The position numbers and the translations under genes were made by a program. From Rhizobium sp. BK313 (GTDB lineage Bacteria; Pseudomonadota; Alphaproteobacteria; Rhizobiales; Rhizobiaceae): a stretch of 64,000 nucleotides of DNA. Below the pieces are notes generated by a model that ran no database searches, was not told where the DNA came from, and saw only the letters and a list, made by a program, of their open reading frames with translations. Numbering within the stretch: position 1 is the stretch's first letter; every line of letters begins with the position of its first letter. Shown in pieces: positions 1-11,841 of the stretch. The DNA is taken from contig NZ_JACHZQ010000005.1 in NCBI RefSeq assembly GCF_014193655.1, forward strand, positions 372,001 through 436,000. Direction: 5' to 3'.

Positions 1-18
1 CAGCGGGGGAAAGGCTGA

Positions 19-939
19 ATGCTGTTCCTCATCCTGCATCGTCTGGTGCAGACCGTACTCATCCTCCTGGGCGTTGCGGCGATCACCTTCCTGTTGCTCT
101 ATGCCCTACCGGCCGATCCCGCCGTATTGATCGCCGGCCGCAGTGCCACACCGCAAATGGTCGCCAGCATCCGCCACGAACTCGGCCTCGACCAACCGCT
201 AATCATGCAGTTCCTCCATTATCTCGACGCGCTGCTGCATGGCGATCTCGGCCGCTCCTACACGCAGAAGACTGCCGTTCTGCCGTTGATCCAGGCGCGC
301 CTGCCGGCGACGATCATCCTGATGGCAGCCGGAATCGTCGTGGAGGTCGTCCTCGGCCTCACCTTCGGCATCATCGCCGCCGTCAAGCGCGGCGGTCTCG
401 TCGACCGTACGGTGATGATGCTTTCCTTCATCGGCGTCTCCTCGCCGCAGTTCGTGGTCGCCCTGCTGCTGCTTTACGTCTTCGCCGCCACGCTCGGCTG
501 GTTCCCGATGTCGGGCTTCGGCACCGCGCGCCATGTCGTGCTGCCGGCATTGACGCTCGGCGTGCTCGGCGCCGGCTGGTATGCCCGCATGGTGCGCTCG
601 GCGATGATCGACGTGTTGAACCATGATTATGTCCGGACCGCCCGCGCCAAGGGCCTGTCTTCGGCGCGCATCATCTTCCGCCATGTGCTGCCCAACGCCA
701 TCCTACCGATCATCGCCATGATCGGAATCGATATCGGCCAGTTCATGAGCGGCGTGGTGGTGGTCGAGGCGGTCTATGGCTGGCCGGGCATCGGCCAGCT
801 CGCCTGGCAGGCGATCCAGCAGGTGGACATCCCGATCATCATGGGGGTCACACTCACCTCGGCGCTCGCCATCGTCCTCGGCAATCTCGTCGCCGACTTC
901 ATTGCCCCCTTCATCGACCCGCGCATCCGCGCGCAATAA
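19..939 (+). CDS. ABC transporter permease, DppB/OppB type
   Basis: Inner-membrane permease of a peptide/opine-type ABC importer, 306 residues, the usual length for DppB. An N-terminal membrane segment (about residues 8-30) is followed by a periplasmic stretch and five further hydrophobic segments. The cytoplasmic EAA coupling loop that contacts the ATPase is at about residues 204-228 (ARAKGLSSARIIFRHVLPN). The start is chosen because a GGGGGAAAGG ribosome site lies just upstream; a TGA at 16-18 directly precedes the ATG and may end an upstream gene outside the window. The partner permease is not downstream, so it probably lies upstream. It is followed after 30 bp by its probable binding protein. 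The family call is secure; the substrate is unknown. Confidence 0.9.
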   Translation: MLFLILHRLVQTVLILLGVAAITFLLLYALPADPAVLIAGRSATPQMVASIRHELGLDQPLIMQFLHYLDALLHGDLGRSYTQKTAVLPLIQARLPATIILMAAGIVVEVVLGLTFGIIAAVKRGGLVDRTVMMLSFIGVSSPQFVVALLLLYVFAATLGWFPMSGFGTARHVVLPALTLGVLGAGWYARMVRSAMIDVLNHDYVRTARAKGLSSARIIFRHVLPNAILPIIAMIGIDIGQFMSGVVVVEAVYGWPGIGQLAWQAIQQVDIPIIMGVTLTSALAIVLGNLVADFIAPFIDPRIRAQ

Positions 940-969
940 CCAAGCAAAACCAACAGAGGAGTTCTTTTG

Positions 970-2604
970 ATGACCAAGACTTTCCTGCGGCGGGCGGCTT
1001 TGGCCGCCATGCTCGCCACCAGCTCTCTCGTTCCCGCGATTGCGGCCCATGCCGCCGACACGCCGAACAAGGGCGGCACCATCACCGTCACCTACAAGGA
1101 CGACATCGCCACTCTCGACCCGGCGATCGGCTACGACTGGCAGAACTGGTCGATGATCAACGCGGTGTTCTCGCGCCTGGTCGACTACACGCCCGGCACC
1201 ACTGAGCTGAAGCCGTCGCTCGCTGAAAGCTACGATGTCTCGCCGGACGGCAAGACCTATACGTTCAAGCTGCACACCGGCGTCAAGTTCACCAATGGCC
1301 GTGAAGTCACCGCCGCCGACGTGAAATATTCGATCGAACGCGCCGTCAATCCGAAGACCCAGAGCCCCGGCGCCGGCTTCTTCCACTCGATCGTCGGCGC
1401 CGACGCCATGACGGCGGGTACCGCGCAGGCGCTCGACGGCATCAAGGTCGTCGACGACCACACCGTCCAGTTCACCCTCGTCCAGCCTGACGCGACCTTC
1501 CTCAACGTGCTGGCGCTCAACTTCGCCTCGGTCGTGCCGAAGGAAGCTGTCGAAGCTGCAGGCGGTGATTTCGGCAAGAAGCCGGTTGGCTCCGGTGCCT
1601 TCATCCTGAAGGAATGGACGGTCGGCCAGCGCTTGGTTTTCGCAAGGAACCCCGATTACTTCATCAAGGACCGCCCGCATATCGACGGCTATACCGTTGA
1701 AATCGGCCAGGAGCCGCTGGTGGCGCTACTGCGCCTGCAGAAGGGCGAAGTGGACATTGCCGGCGACGGCATTCCGCCTGCCAAGTTCCTGGAGATGCAG
1801 AAGTCGCCGGACTTCAAGGGCATGATCGTCGATCGCCAGCAGCTCGAAACCAGTTATGTGACGCTCAACACCCAGGTAGCGCCGTTCGATAACGTCAAGG
1901 TACGCCAGGCCGTTAACATGGCAATCAACAAGGATCGCATCGTCCGCATCATCAACGGCCGCGCGACACCGGCAACGCAGGTGCTGCCGCCGATGATGGC
2001 CGGCTATGACAAAGACTATAAGGGCTATGCATTCGATGTTGCCAAGGCCAAGGCGCTGCTCGCCGAAGCCGGTCTGAAGGACGGTTTCTCGACAACGCTT
2101 TACACCTCCAACACCGACCCGCAGCCGCGCATCGCCCAGGCGATCCAGCAGGATCTGGCAGCTATCGGCGTCAAGGTCGAACTGAAGGCACTCGCCAATC
2201 CGAACGTGATCGCCGCTGGCGGCACGAAGGGTGAAGCGCCGATGGTCTGGTCGGGCGGTCTCGGCTGGATCGCCGACTTCCCGGATCCCTCCGATTTCTA
2301 CGGACCGATCCTCTCGTGCGGCAGCGCCGTTGCAGGCGGCTGGAACTGGTCGTGGTACTGCAACCAGGCAATGGAGCCTCGCGCCCAGGCCGCCGACGCC
2401 ATGCCGGTGCCGGCAAAGGCCGCCGAGCGTGCTGAAACCTGGAAGAAGATATTCACGGAAATCCAGGAAAAGGACGCACCGTGGATCCCGGTCTTCAACG
2501 AGCGTCGCGTTGTCGCGAAGTCGAAGCGCATGGGCGGTCCGGACGAAATCTACATCGATCCGACCCGCGTCATCGACTACGAAGCCGTCTACATCAAGAA
2601 ATAA
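970..2604 (+). CDS. ABC transporter substrate-binding protein, family 5 (peptide/opine type)
   Basis: Periplasmic binding protein of the SBP family 5 (DppA/OppA group), 544 residues. A Sec signal peptide covers about residues 1-28 (basic FLRR, hydrophobic core, cleavage near AAHA/AD). The mature N-terminus has the family pattern GGTITVTYKDDIATLDPAIGYD, and a TFKLHTGVKFTNG segment at about 95-110 is typical of the family. The ATG at 970 is preferred over the TTG one codon earlier because it sits about nine bases after a GAGGAG ribosome site. It lies between the permease and an acetamidase gene, so the ligand may be an amide or small peptide; this is inference only. Confidence 0.9.
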   Translation: MTKTFLRRAALAAMLATSSLVPAIAAHAADTPNKGGTITVTYKDDIATLDPAIGYDWQNWSMINAVFSRLVDYTPGTTELKPSLAESYDVSPDGKTYTFKLHTGVKFTNGREVTAADVKYSIERAVNPKTQSPGAGFFHSIVGADAMTAGTAQALDGIKVVDDHTVQFTLVQPDATFLNVLALNFASVVPKEAVEAAGGDFGKKPVGSGAFILKEWTVGQRLVFARNPDYFIKDRPHIDGYTVEIGQEPLVALLRLQKGEVDIAGDGIPPAKFLEMQKSPDFKGMIVDRQQLETSYVTLNTQVAPFDNVKVRQAVNMAINKDRIVRIINGRATPATQVLPPMMAGYDKDYKGYAFDVAKAKALLAEAGLKDGFSTTLYTSNTDPQPRIAQAIQQDLAAIGVKVELKALANPNVIAAGGTKGEAPMVWSGGLGWIADFPDPSDFYGPILSCGSAVAGGWNWSWYCNQAMEPRAQAADAMPVPAKAAERAETWKKIFTEIQEKDAPWIPVFNERRVVAKSKRMGGPDEIYIDPTRVIDYEAVYIKK

Positions 2605-2635
2605 GCGGACAGGCCCGCAGATTTCCCCGGCCAAA

Positions 2636-2680
2636 GCATGATCCCAAAAAGTGCGCAGCGGTTTTTGGATAAGATCATGC
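2636..2680 (+). repeat. Rhizobial palindromic intergenic repeat, copy A
   Basis: A 45-bp element with terminal inverted arms GCATGATC / GATCATGC and the internal core AAAAAGTG..GCGGTTTTT. It matches the elements at 56685-56730 and, in inverted orientation, 21912-21956. Such elements are scattered between genes in rhizobial genomes. Here it sits between the binding protein and the formamidase gene of one operon and could form a hairpin in the mRNA. Confidence 0.85.
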
Positions 2681-2720
2681 CAAAAGGGCCGGGGAAGTCC
2701 AATCATGGGAGAGACAGACC

Positions 2721-3664
2721 ATGTGCATCGTTTGCACCCACACCATTCACCGCGCCCAGCATCATTTTGGCTGGAACCGCGATTTCGAGCCGGCGCTTGT
2801 CGCCAAGTCCGGCGAGACCATCCATTTCGAATGCCTCGATTCCTCCGGCGGACAGCTCGGCAAGGATGCGACGCTGCAGTCGCTCAGCAATCTCGATTTC
2901 GGCAGGATCAATCCCGTTTCCGGTCCCGTCTATGTCGAAGGCGCCCAGCCGGGTGATGCGCTGAAGGTGACAATCCGCCGCTTCGTGCCGTCGGGCCACG
3001 GCTGGACCGCCAATATTCCGGGCTTCGGCCTGCTCGCCGACCAGTTCAAAGACCCGGCGCTGCATATCTGGTCCTATGACGCGAGCAGCATGGCGCCGGC
3101 GCTTTACGGCCCCGGCGGCCGTGTGCCGCTGAAACCGTTTGCGGGCACGATCGGCCTGGCGCCCGCCGAACCCGGCCTGCACTCCGTCGTGCCGCCACGC
3201 CGCGTCGGCGGCAACATGGACATCCGCGACCTCACTGCCGGCGTCACGCTCTATCTGCCCGTCGAAGTCGAAGGCGCTCTGTTCTCGATCGGCGATACCC
3301 ACGCCGCCCAGGGTGACGGCGAGGTCTGCGGCACGGCCATCGAAAGCCAGATGGAAGTCGAGGCGACTCTGGAGCTCGTCAAGGACGCGCGCCTGAAGAG
3401 CCCACGCTTCACCACCACCGAGCCCGTCACCCGCCATCTCGACGGCGCCGGCTACGAAGTCACCACCGGTATCGGTCCCGACCTGATGACCGGCGCCCGC
3501 GAAGCCTTGATGCGGATGATCGACCTTCTCGGTGAAGAACACGGCATGAGCGCCACCGATGCCTATCTGCTCTGCTCGGTCTGCGGCGATCTCCGGATCA
3601 GCGAAATCGTCGACGCCCCGAACTGGGTCGTCTCCTTCTACTTCCCGAGGATCGTATTCGCGTG

Positions 3665-3665
<1 letters not shown>
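2721..3665 (+). CDS. Acetamidase/formamidase family amidohydrolase
   Basis: Hydrolase of the FmdA/AmdA family, 314 residues, which releases ammonia from formamide, acetamide or related small amides in the cytoplasm. It shows the compact family form: an N-terminal beta-rich region (residues 20-110, including SGPVYVEGAQPGDALKV), a central GNMDIRDL segment at about 170 and a GDTHAAQGDGE motif at about 195, both characteristic of the family. The ATG follows a GGGAGAG ribosome site. Its TGA shares bases with the ATG of the following double ATPase (TGATG), so the two are translationally coupled. Placement inside a peptide-type importer operon suggests the imported compound is an amide, or is broken down to one. 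Confidence 0.88.
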
Positions 3666-5352
<1,687 letters not shown>

Positions 5353-5356
<4 letters not shown>

Positions 5357-6276
5357 TCCAGACGATTAGCCGGCTCAGCAGGGCCGCTGTTCACGTAGAT
5401 CGCGTAGAGCGAGGTCGTGGCGGTGATATAGAGTCGATTGCGCTTCGGCCCGCCGAAGCAGACATTCGAGATGACTTCGGGAACCAGAATGCGGCCGATC
5501 AACGTCCCATCCGGCGCGTAAACACGCACGGAATCGCCGCTCGAAGCGAAAATATTGCCGTGCCGATCGACGCGGAAACCGTCGAACGCGCCGACCTCGC
5601 AGGTGGCAAAGACCCGGCCCTCACCGAGGCTGCGCTTGTCCGCATTCACCGAATAGGCCGTGATCGTCGGCGGCAAGCCCTGTACATGCGAGCCACCGGT
5701 GTCGGAGACATAAAGCACGCTTTCATCAGGCGAAAAGGCGAGACCGTTCGGCTTGACGCGGTCGCTGGCGACCAGCGTCACCGCTCCGTCAGCCGGATCG
5801 ATGCGGTAGACATCCGATGCATTGATTTCGGACGGTGCGGCAAATCCCTCGTAATCACTGTCGATCCCATAGGTCGGATCGGTGAACCAGATTGAGCCAT
5901 CCGACTTCACCACGACATCATTCGGCGAATTCAGCCGTTTGCCATCGAAATGCTCGGCGAGCGGCCGCCAGCGGCCATCGTGATCGAGCCGGCTCACGCG
6001 GCGGCGGCCATGCTCGCAGGCGACGATACGGCCTTCGAGATCAAGCGTATGGCCATTGTGATAGCCAACGGGGCTCTCGAAGACACCAGCCGCGCCCGTC
6101 ACCTCGTCATAACGCAGGATGCGGTCGTTCGGGATATCGGACCACACGACATGGCGCGCGGCCGGCACGTACACCGGCCCCTCGGTCCAACGTCCGCCGG
6201 TCCAAAGCTGCTCCAATTTCGCAGAACCGTTGATCAGCGCCTTGAAGCGCAGGTCGAGAATTTCATACTGGCTCAT
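5353..6276 (-). CDS. SMP-30/gluconolactonase/LRE family protein
   Basis: A 307-residue six-bladed beta-propeller hydrolase of the SMP-30/gluconolactonase family, expected to open sugar or related lactones with a divalent metal. Family motifs seen are the N-terminal WTEGPVY (metal-binding Glu, near residue 33), NSPNDVVVKSDGSIWFTDPTYG near 117-139, KPNGLAFSPDE near 175 and a later DGFRVDRHGNIFAS segment. No signal peptide is seen, so it is probably cytoplasmic. It is the last minus-strand gene after the M32 peptidase, separated from it by 155 bp that hold a hairpin, so it may be a separate transcript. The physiological lactone cannot be read from the sequence. Confidence 0.88.
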
Positions 6277-6308
6277 AATGCTCCGCCCTGTTCCTCACAG
6301 CCAGCCAA

Positions 6309-6335
6309 CCTCCGACCGGCTCCCATAGTCGGAGG
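6309..6335 (-). terminator. Hairpin between peptidase and lactonase genes
   Basis: Perfect 8-bp inverted arms CCTCCGAC (6309-6316) and GTCGGAGG (6328-6335) with an 11-base loop, downstream of the M32 gene stop. There is no clear U-run, so it may be a weak terminator or a processing hairpin. Confidence 0.4.
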
Positions 6336-6431
6336 CCACTCTAGAGACAGCAGTCATCGGCTGTCAAAAACAAGGTGAACACATGACGCGCTTTTTACCG
6401 GCGTCATTCCGTCGCTGAGGCTACACAAGAC

Positions 6432-7942
6432 TTAAGCCGTCAGCTCGGCCACCTTCTTCGTCAGATCGGCGATATAGGCATCCGCCGAGAGATTGGAGCC
6501 GGTGGCGCCGATCAGGATTTCGCTCGGGCTCTTCGAGCGGCCATGCCGGTGAACATTGTCGTTCAGCCAGCTCTTCAGGGGCGTATAGCTGCCTTCATCG
6601 AGACCCTTTTCGACCGAGGCATCCTTGCGGGCGGCTGCGAAGAACTGCGACGACATGATGTTGCCGATCGTATAGGTCGGGAAGGAGCCGACCATGCCGG
6701 ACGACCAATGCACGTCCTGCAGCACACCCAGCGTGTCGTTCGGCACATGGAGACCGAGATAGGACTTGATCTTGTCGCGCCAGATTGCCGGCAGATCGGC
6801 AACGCGGATTTCTCCGGCGATCAGCCCCGCTTCGATCTCGGAGCGCAGCATGATGTGGAAATCATAGGTCAGCTCATCGGCCTCGACGCGAATGAAACTC
6901 GGCCTTGCGGCATTCACCGCCCGCCAGAAGTCGTCGACGGAAACATCCTCGAGCTGGCTGGGGAAGGTCGCCTTCAGCTCGGCAAAATGCAGGTCCCAGA
7001 AGCGGCGTGAGCGACCGACGCGATTTTCCCAGAGGCGCGATTGCGATTCATGCGTGCCGAAGCTGGCGCCGCCGACCGCATAGAGATTGATGAAATCGGT
7101 GGTGAAGGTCGAGCGCGAGAACTCCTCGGCGATCCCTTGCTCGTAAATCCCGTGACCCGCCTCGTGCCAGACGGCAAAAAGGCCGCCCGGCAGCCAGGTC
7201 TCGCGGAAACGGCCGGTGATGCGCACATCGGACCGCGTGAAGGAAATCTCGAAGGGATGCACGGTGTCATCCAATCGCCCGCGGCCGAAATCATAGCCGA
7301 ACCGGGTCGAAACGGCGCTGGAAAAGGCCCGCTGGCGATCGACAGCATAGGCGCGCTCGAGAATGTCGCTGCGCACCGGCGCCTGCTTGGCCGCTGCCAG
7401 CAGCGGGATCAGCGCATCCCTGAGATCGCCATAGAGACCGCGCAGCCGCGACCATGTCATGCCCGGCTCATAGGTGGAAACCAGGGCATCATAAGGGTGT
7501 TCGTCATAGCCGATGGCGCCGGCGATCTCGCGCTGCATCTCCATCGTCTGTTCGAGCAGCGGCGCAAAACCCGCGAAATCGTCGGCGGCGCGCGCCTTGG
7601 CCCAGGCAGCCTGAGCGCGGGTCTTGAGATCAGCGGCGGCACCGACCAGATGAGCAGGAATGCGCGCCAGCGTCGCGATCGCAGCCGATGCCTGCTCCAC
7701 CGCGATCTTACGGACATCACTATCAGGAACATTGCCAAGCTCGGTGCGGGCACCCTCGATCGCCCGCTGCACCTCGTCGCCGGTCGCAAGATCGCGCGCC
7801 AGGCCGACCAGCGTCGCGATCTGCTTCCCGCGCGCCTCGACGCCGCCTGGCGGCATCATGGTTCGCGAATCCCAGGTCAGCAGGTTCACCGCACAAAGAA
7901 TATCGTTGATTTTGGCGATTTCCGTTTCGAAGGTCGCGAAGC

Positions 7943-7946
<4 letters not shown>
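6432..7946 (-). CDS. Carboxypeptidase Taq-type metallopeptidase (M32 family)
   Basis: Zinc carboxypeptidase of family M32, 504 residues, the usual length. The metal site is visible as HEAGH at residues 261-265 (two His ligands and the catalytic Glu) and HESQS near 299-303 (third ligand, Glu300). It has no signal peptide and should trim C-terminal residues from peptides in the cytoplasm. Its ATG overlaps the TGA of the upstream ATPase gene (ATGA), so it belongs to the importer operon and may process the imported peptide-like substrate. Confidence 0.93.
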
Positions 7947-8970
<1,024 letters not shown>

Positions 8971-8974
<4 letters not shown>

Positions 8975-9975
8975 AGGATGGCCTCCATCGCCGCGACATC
9001 GTCCTGATGGAAGCAGGCGGCCATGCGGCCTTCGGCAACCGCGATGAGCGGCGGCCTCGCATTGAGACATTCCGCCGTCGCAAACTGACAGCGTGGATGA
9101 AAGGCACAGCCGGCCGGCAGCGCCGTCAGGCTCGGAGGCGTACCATCGATCGAATAGAGCATGGTGCGCGGCGCTCCGCCGCTGGGTACCGAGCCGAGCA
9201 GACCGCGCGTATAGGGATGGCGCGGATGAGCAAAGACATCGGCGACCGTGCCCGTCTCGACGATGCGCCCGGCATACATCACCGCCATGCGATCGCAGGT
9301 CGCCGCGACCACGCCAAGATCGTGGGTGACGAGCACGACGCTCATGCCGAAATTGTCGCGGAGCTCCAGAAGCAGCTTCAGGATCTGGTCCTGGATCGTC
9401 ACGTCGAGTGCCGTCGTCGGCTCGTCGGCAAGCAGGAGTTTCGGCGAACAGGCAAGCGCGATGGCGATCATGGCCCGCTGTCGCATGCCGCCGGAGAATT
9501 GATGCGGATATTCGTCGAGCCGCCGTTCGGCGGCGGGAATGCCGACGATGTTCATCAGCTCCAGGGCGCGAGCCCGCCGCTCCCGGCGGTTCAGCGTGGT
9601 ATGCGCGATGAGGTTTTCCTCGATCTGCAGGCCGACCGGCAACACCGGATTGAGCGCCGTCATCGGTTCCTGGAAAATCATCGCAATCTCGCTACCTCGG
9701 ATGCGCCGAAGCTCTTCATCCGGCATGGCAACGAGATCGCGACCGCGCCACTCGACACGGCCGCTCACGTGTCCTGGCTCGCGGATCAATCTCATGATCG
9801 AGCGCAGCGTGACGCTCTTGCCCGACCCGGATTCGCCGACAAGCCCGACTACCTCGCCCGGCGCAACGTCGAAATCGACATCGGCGGCGGCGATCGCCAG
9901 ACCGCGCGGCGTATCGAAAGTCGTGGTGAGCCCACGGACGACCAGGCCTGCATTTTCGCTTGCTGCCATCGTCAT
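8971..9975 (-). CDS. ABC transporter ATP-binding protein, DppD/OppD type
   Basis: Second ATPase of the importer, 334 residues from MTMAASENAG. It has Walker A GESGSGKS, Q-loop IFQEPMTALNP, signature FSGGMRQR, Walker B LLLADEPTTALD and the H-loop VTHDLGV. The tail GCAFHPRCQFATAEC is the Cys-rich oligopeptide-ATPase C-terminus. Both ends overlap their neighbours by four bases (ATGA), so permease DppC, DppD and DppF are translationally coupled. A longer reading frame upstream runs inside the permease gene and is not used. Confidence 0.92.
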
Positions 9976-10829
9976 CGGCGCACCCTCAACAGTTCCGCCA
10001 GGCCGTCGCCCATCAGGCTGAAGCCAAGGCCGGTCAACACGATCGCGACGCCCGGGAAGACCGAGATCCACCAGGCGGTGTTCATGTAGTTCTTGCCGTC
10101 GGCGATCTGCACGCCCCATTCGGACGCCGGCGGCTGCGCGCCGAGGCCGAGATAGCCGAGACTGGAACCGAGCAGGATGGCGAGCGCCATGTCGGTCATC
10201 CAGTAGACGATGGCGGGCGTGATGGCATTCGGCAGCAGATGACGGAAGATAATGCGGGATGGCGTATAACCCATGACGCGGCCGGCATCGGCATAATCGA
10301 GCCGCTTCTGCACTTTGATTTCAGCCGCCACTAGGCGTCCATAGAACACCCAGCCGACGACGCCAACCGCGATATACATGTTGCCGAGACCGGGGCCGAG
10401 CACCGAGACGACGGCAATCACTAGCACCAGGAAGGGGAAGGTCAGCACCGCATCGACGACACGCCCGAAGATCGCCTCGGCGATACCGCCGAGATAGCCG
10501 ACGATTGCCCCGACCAGCGTGCCGAAGATGAAGGGTCCCACCGTGGAGAAAACCGCGATCTGCATGTCGATTGTATAGGCATGAATGACCCGCGAAAGAA
10601 CATCGCGGCCGAAGCTGTCGGTGCCGAAGGGATGCGCCCAGGTCGGCCCTTTCAGCAGCGCATTGTAGTCGAAGGTCGTTGGATCATAGGGCGCAAACAA
10701 CGACGGGAAAAAGGCGAGTGCCAGGCTGAGAATTAGAATGACTCCGCCAGAGATCAGCGTGCGCGGCAACGCCCGAGCGCGAGTGCGCGATGTCTTCGGG
10801 GTGGCGGTTTCGGTCGTGAGGGCGCTCAT
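9972..10829 (-). CDS. ABC transporter permease, DppC/OppC type
   Basis: Inner-membrane permease, 285 residues from MSALTTETAT. It has a short cytoplasmic N-terminus, a first membrane segment near residues 26-45, the family motif HPFGTDSFGRDVLSRVIHA near 66-84, and the EAA loop around RVMGYTPSRIIFRHLLPNAITP. The start lies within an ATGA overlap with the DppB stop, which rejects a longer frame into the upstream gene. It forms the membrane channel with the DppB partner encoded just before it. Confidence 0.92.
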   Translation of the reverse strand: MSALTTETATPKTSRTRARALPRTLISGGVILILSLALAFFPSLFAPYDPTTFDYNALLKGPTWAHPFGTDSFGRDVLSRVIHAYTIDMQIAVFSTVGPFIFGTLVGAIVGYLGGIAEAIFGRVVDAVLTFPFLVLVIAVVSVLGPGLGNMYIAVGVVGWVFYGRLVAAEIKVQKRLDYADAGRVMGYTPSRIIFRHLLPNAITPAIVYWMTDMALAILLGSSLGYLGLGAQPPASEWGVQIADGKNYMNTAWWISVFPGVAIVLTGLGFSLMGDGLAELLRVRR

Positions 10830-11764
10830 CGGGCGATCCTCGGATCGAGCCAGGCTTGGACGATGTCGGTGACGAGGAAGGTCAGCGACACCAGGATGGC
10901 GAGCGCGATGGTCAATCCCTGCAGGACGGGATAATCGCGGCCGTAGATGCTGTCGATCATCAGCCGGCCGGCGCCGGGTACGGCGAAGACGGTTTCTGTG
11001 ATGACGCCGCCGCCGAGCAGCGAACCGATCTGCAGGCCGAAAAGGGTAATGGTCGAGATCAGCGCATTGCGCAGCACATGCCGGAACAGGATGATGCGCG
11101 TGCGCAGGCCCTTGGCGCGGGCGAAATCGACATATTCGGCATTGATGACGCCGATGATGGCGGCGCGCAGATTGCGCATCAGGATCGCCGCCAGGCTGAC
11201 GGCCAGCGTCAATGCCGGCAGGAACAGGTGGTAGAGCTTCGAGCCGAAGGTATCGCCATAGCCGCCGACCGGGAACCACTTCAGGTGCGCGGCAAACAAG
11301 GTCAGCAGCAGGATGCCGATATAGAAGACCGGCATCGACAGCCCGACCTGGAAAACGCCGCGAATGGCCGCATCCGATGTCTGCTCGCGCTTCAGCGCAG
11401 CGACAAAGGCAAGGGGCACGGCGAGCACCAGCGCGATGACGGCCGCCATGCTAATCAGCATCAGCGTCACCGGCAGGCGCTGCAGGATCAGTGTCATGAC
11501 GGGCAGCTTGAGCGTGATCGAATTACCGAGATCGCCGGTGAAAACGCGTTCGACGAAGTAGAAGAACTGCACGATGATCGGTCTGTCGAGACCGAGGCTG
11601 GCGTTAATGCGTATCACGTCGGCATCAAGAGCGCGGTCGCCGAGCATGGCGCTGGCAGGATCGCCGGGCAGGAGCCGGATCAGGACAAAGGTGATGACCA
11701 GGATGAACACCACGGTCGGGATCATCTGGAGAATGCGACGGACTACATAACTGAAAAGTGGCAA
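10826..11764 (-). CDS. ABC transporter permease, DppB/OppB type (TTG start)
   Basis: First permease of the importer, 312 residues if translation starts at the TTG at 11764 (LPLFSYVVRRILQMIPTV). That codon is preferred because a GGGAG ribosome site lies seven bases upstream and the membrane segment then starts at the usual distance from the N-terminus; the first ATG in frame (11809) would overlap the SBP-permease hairpin. The family pattern LLPGDPASAMLG follows the first membrane segment, and the EAA loop (RAKGLRTRIILFRHVLRNAL) is near residue 200. Its TGA overlaps the DppC start. Confidence 0.88.
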   Translation of the reverse strand: MPLFSYVVRRILQMIPTVVFILVITFVLIRLLPGDPASAMLGDRALDADVIRINASLGLDRPIIVQFFYFVERVFTGDLGNSITLKLPVMTLILQRLPVTLMLISMAAVIALVLAVPLAFVAALKREQTSDAAIRGVFQVGLSMPVFYIGILLLTLFAAHLKWFPVGGYGDTFGSKLYHLFLPALTLAVSLAAILMRNLRAAIIGVINAEYVDFARAKGLRTRIILFRHVLRNALISTITLFGLQIGSLLGGGVITETVFAVPGAGRLMIDSIYGRDYPVLQGLTIALAILVSLTFLVTDIVQAWLDPRIAR

Positions 11765-11798
11765 ATCGCCGCTCCCGCATTTCCGGTAAAACGAATAT

Positions 11799-11828
11799 CG
11801 GCGCGGCAAGCCTCAGCTCACCGCGCCG
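11799..11828 (-). promoter_or_regulatory. Stem-loop between binding-protein and permease genes
   Basis: Perfect 8-bp GC arms CGGCGCGG (11799-11806) and CCGCGCCG (11821-11828) with a 14-base loop, 13 bp after the binding-protein stop. There is no T-run. Such hairpins often stabilise the upstream binding-protein message and limit read-through to the permeases. Confidence 0.55.
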
Positions 11829-11841
11829 ACCATATCGAACC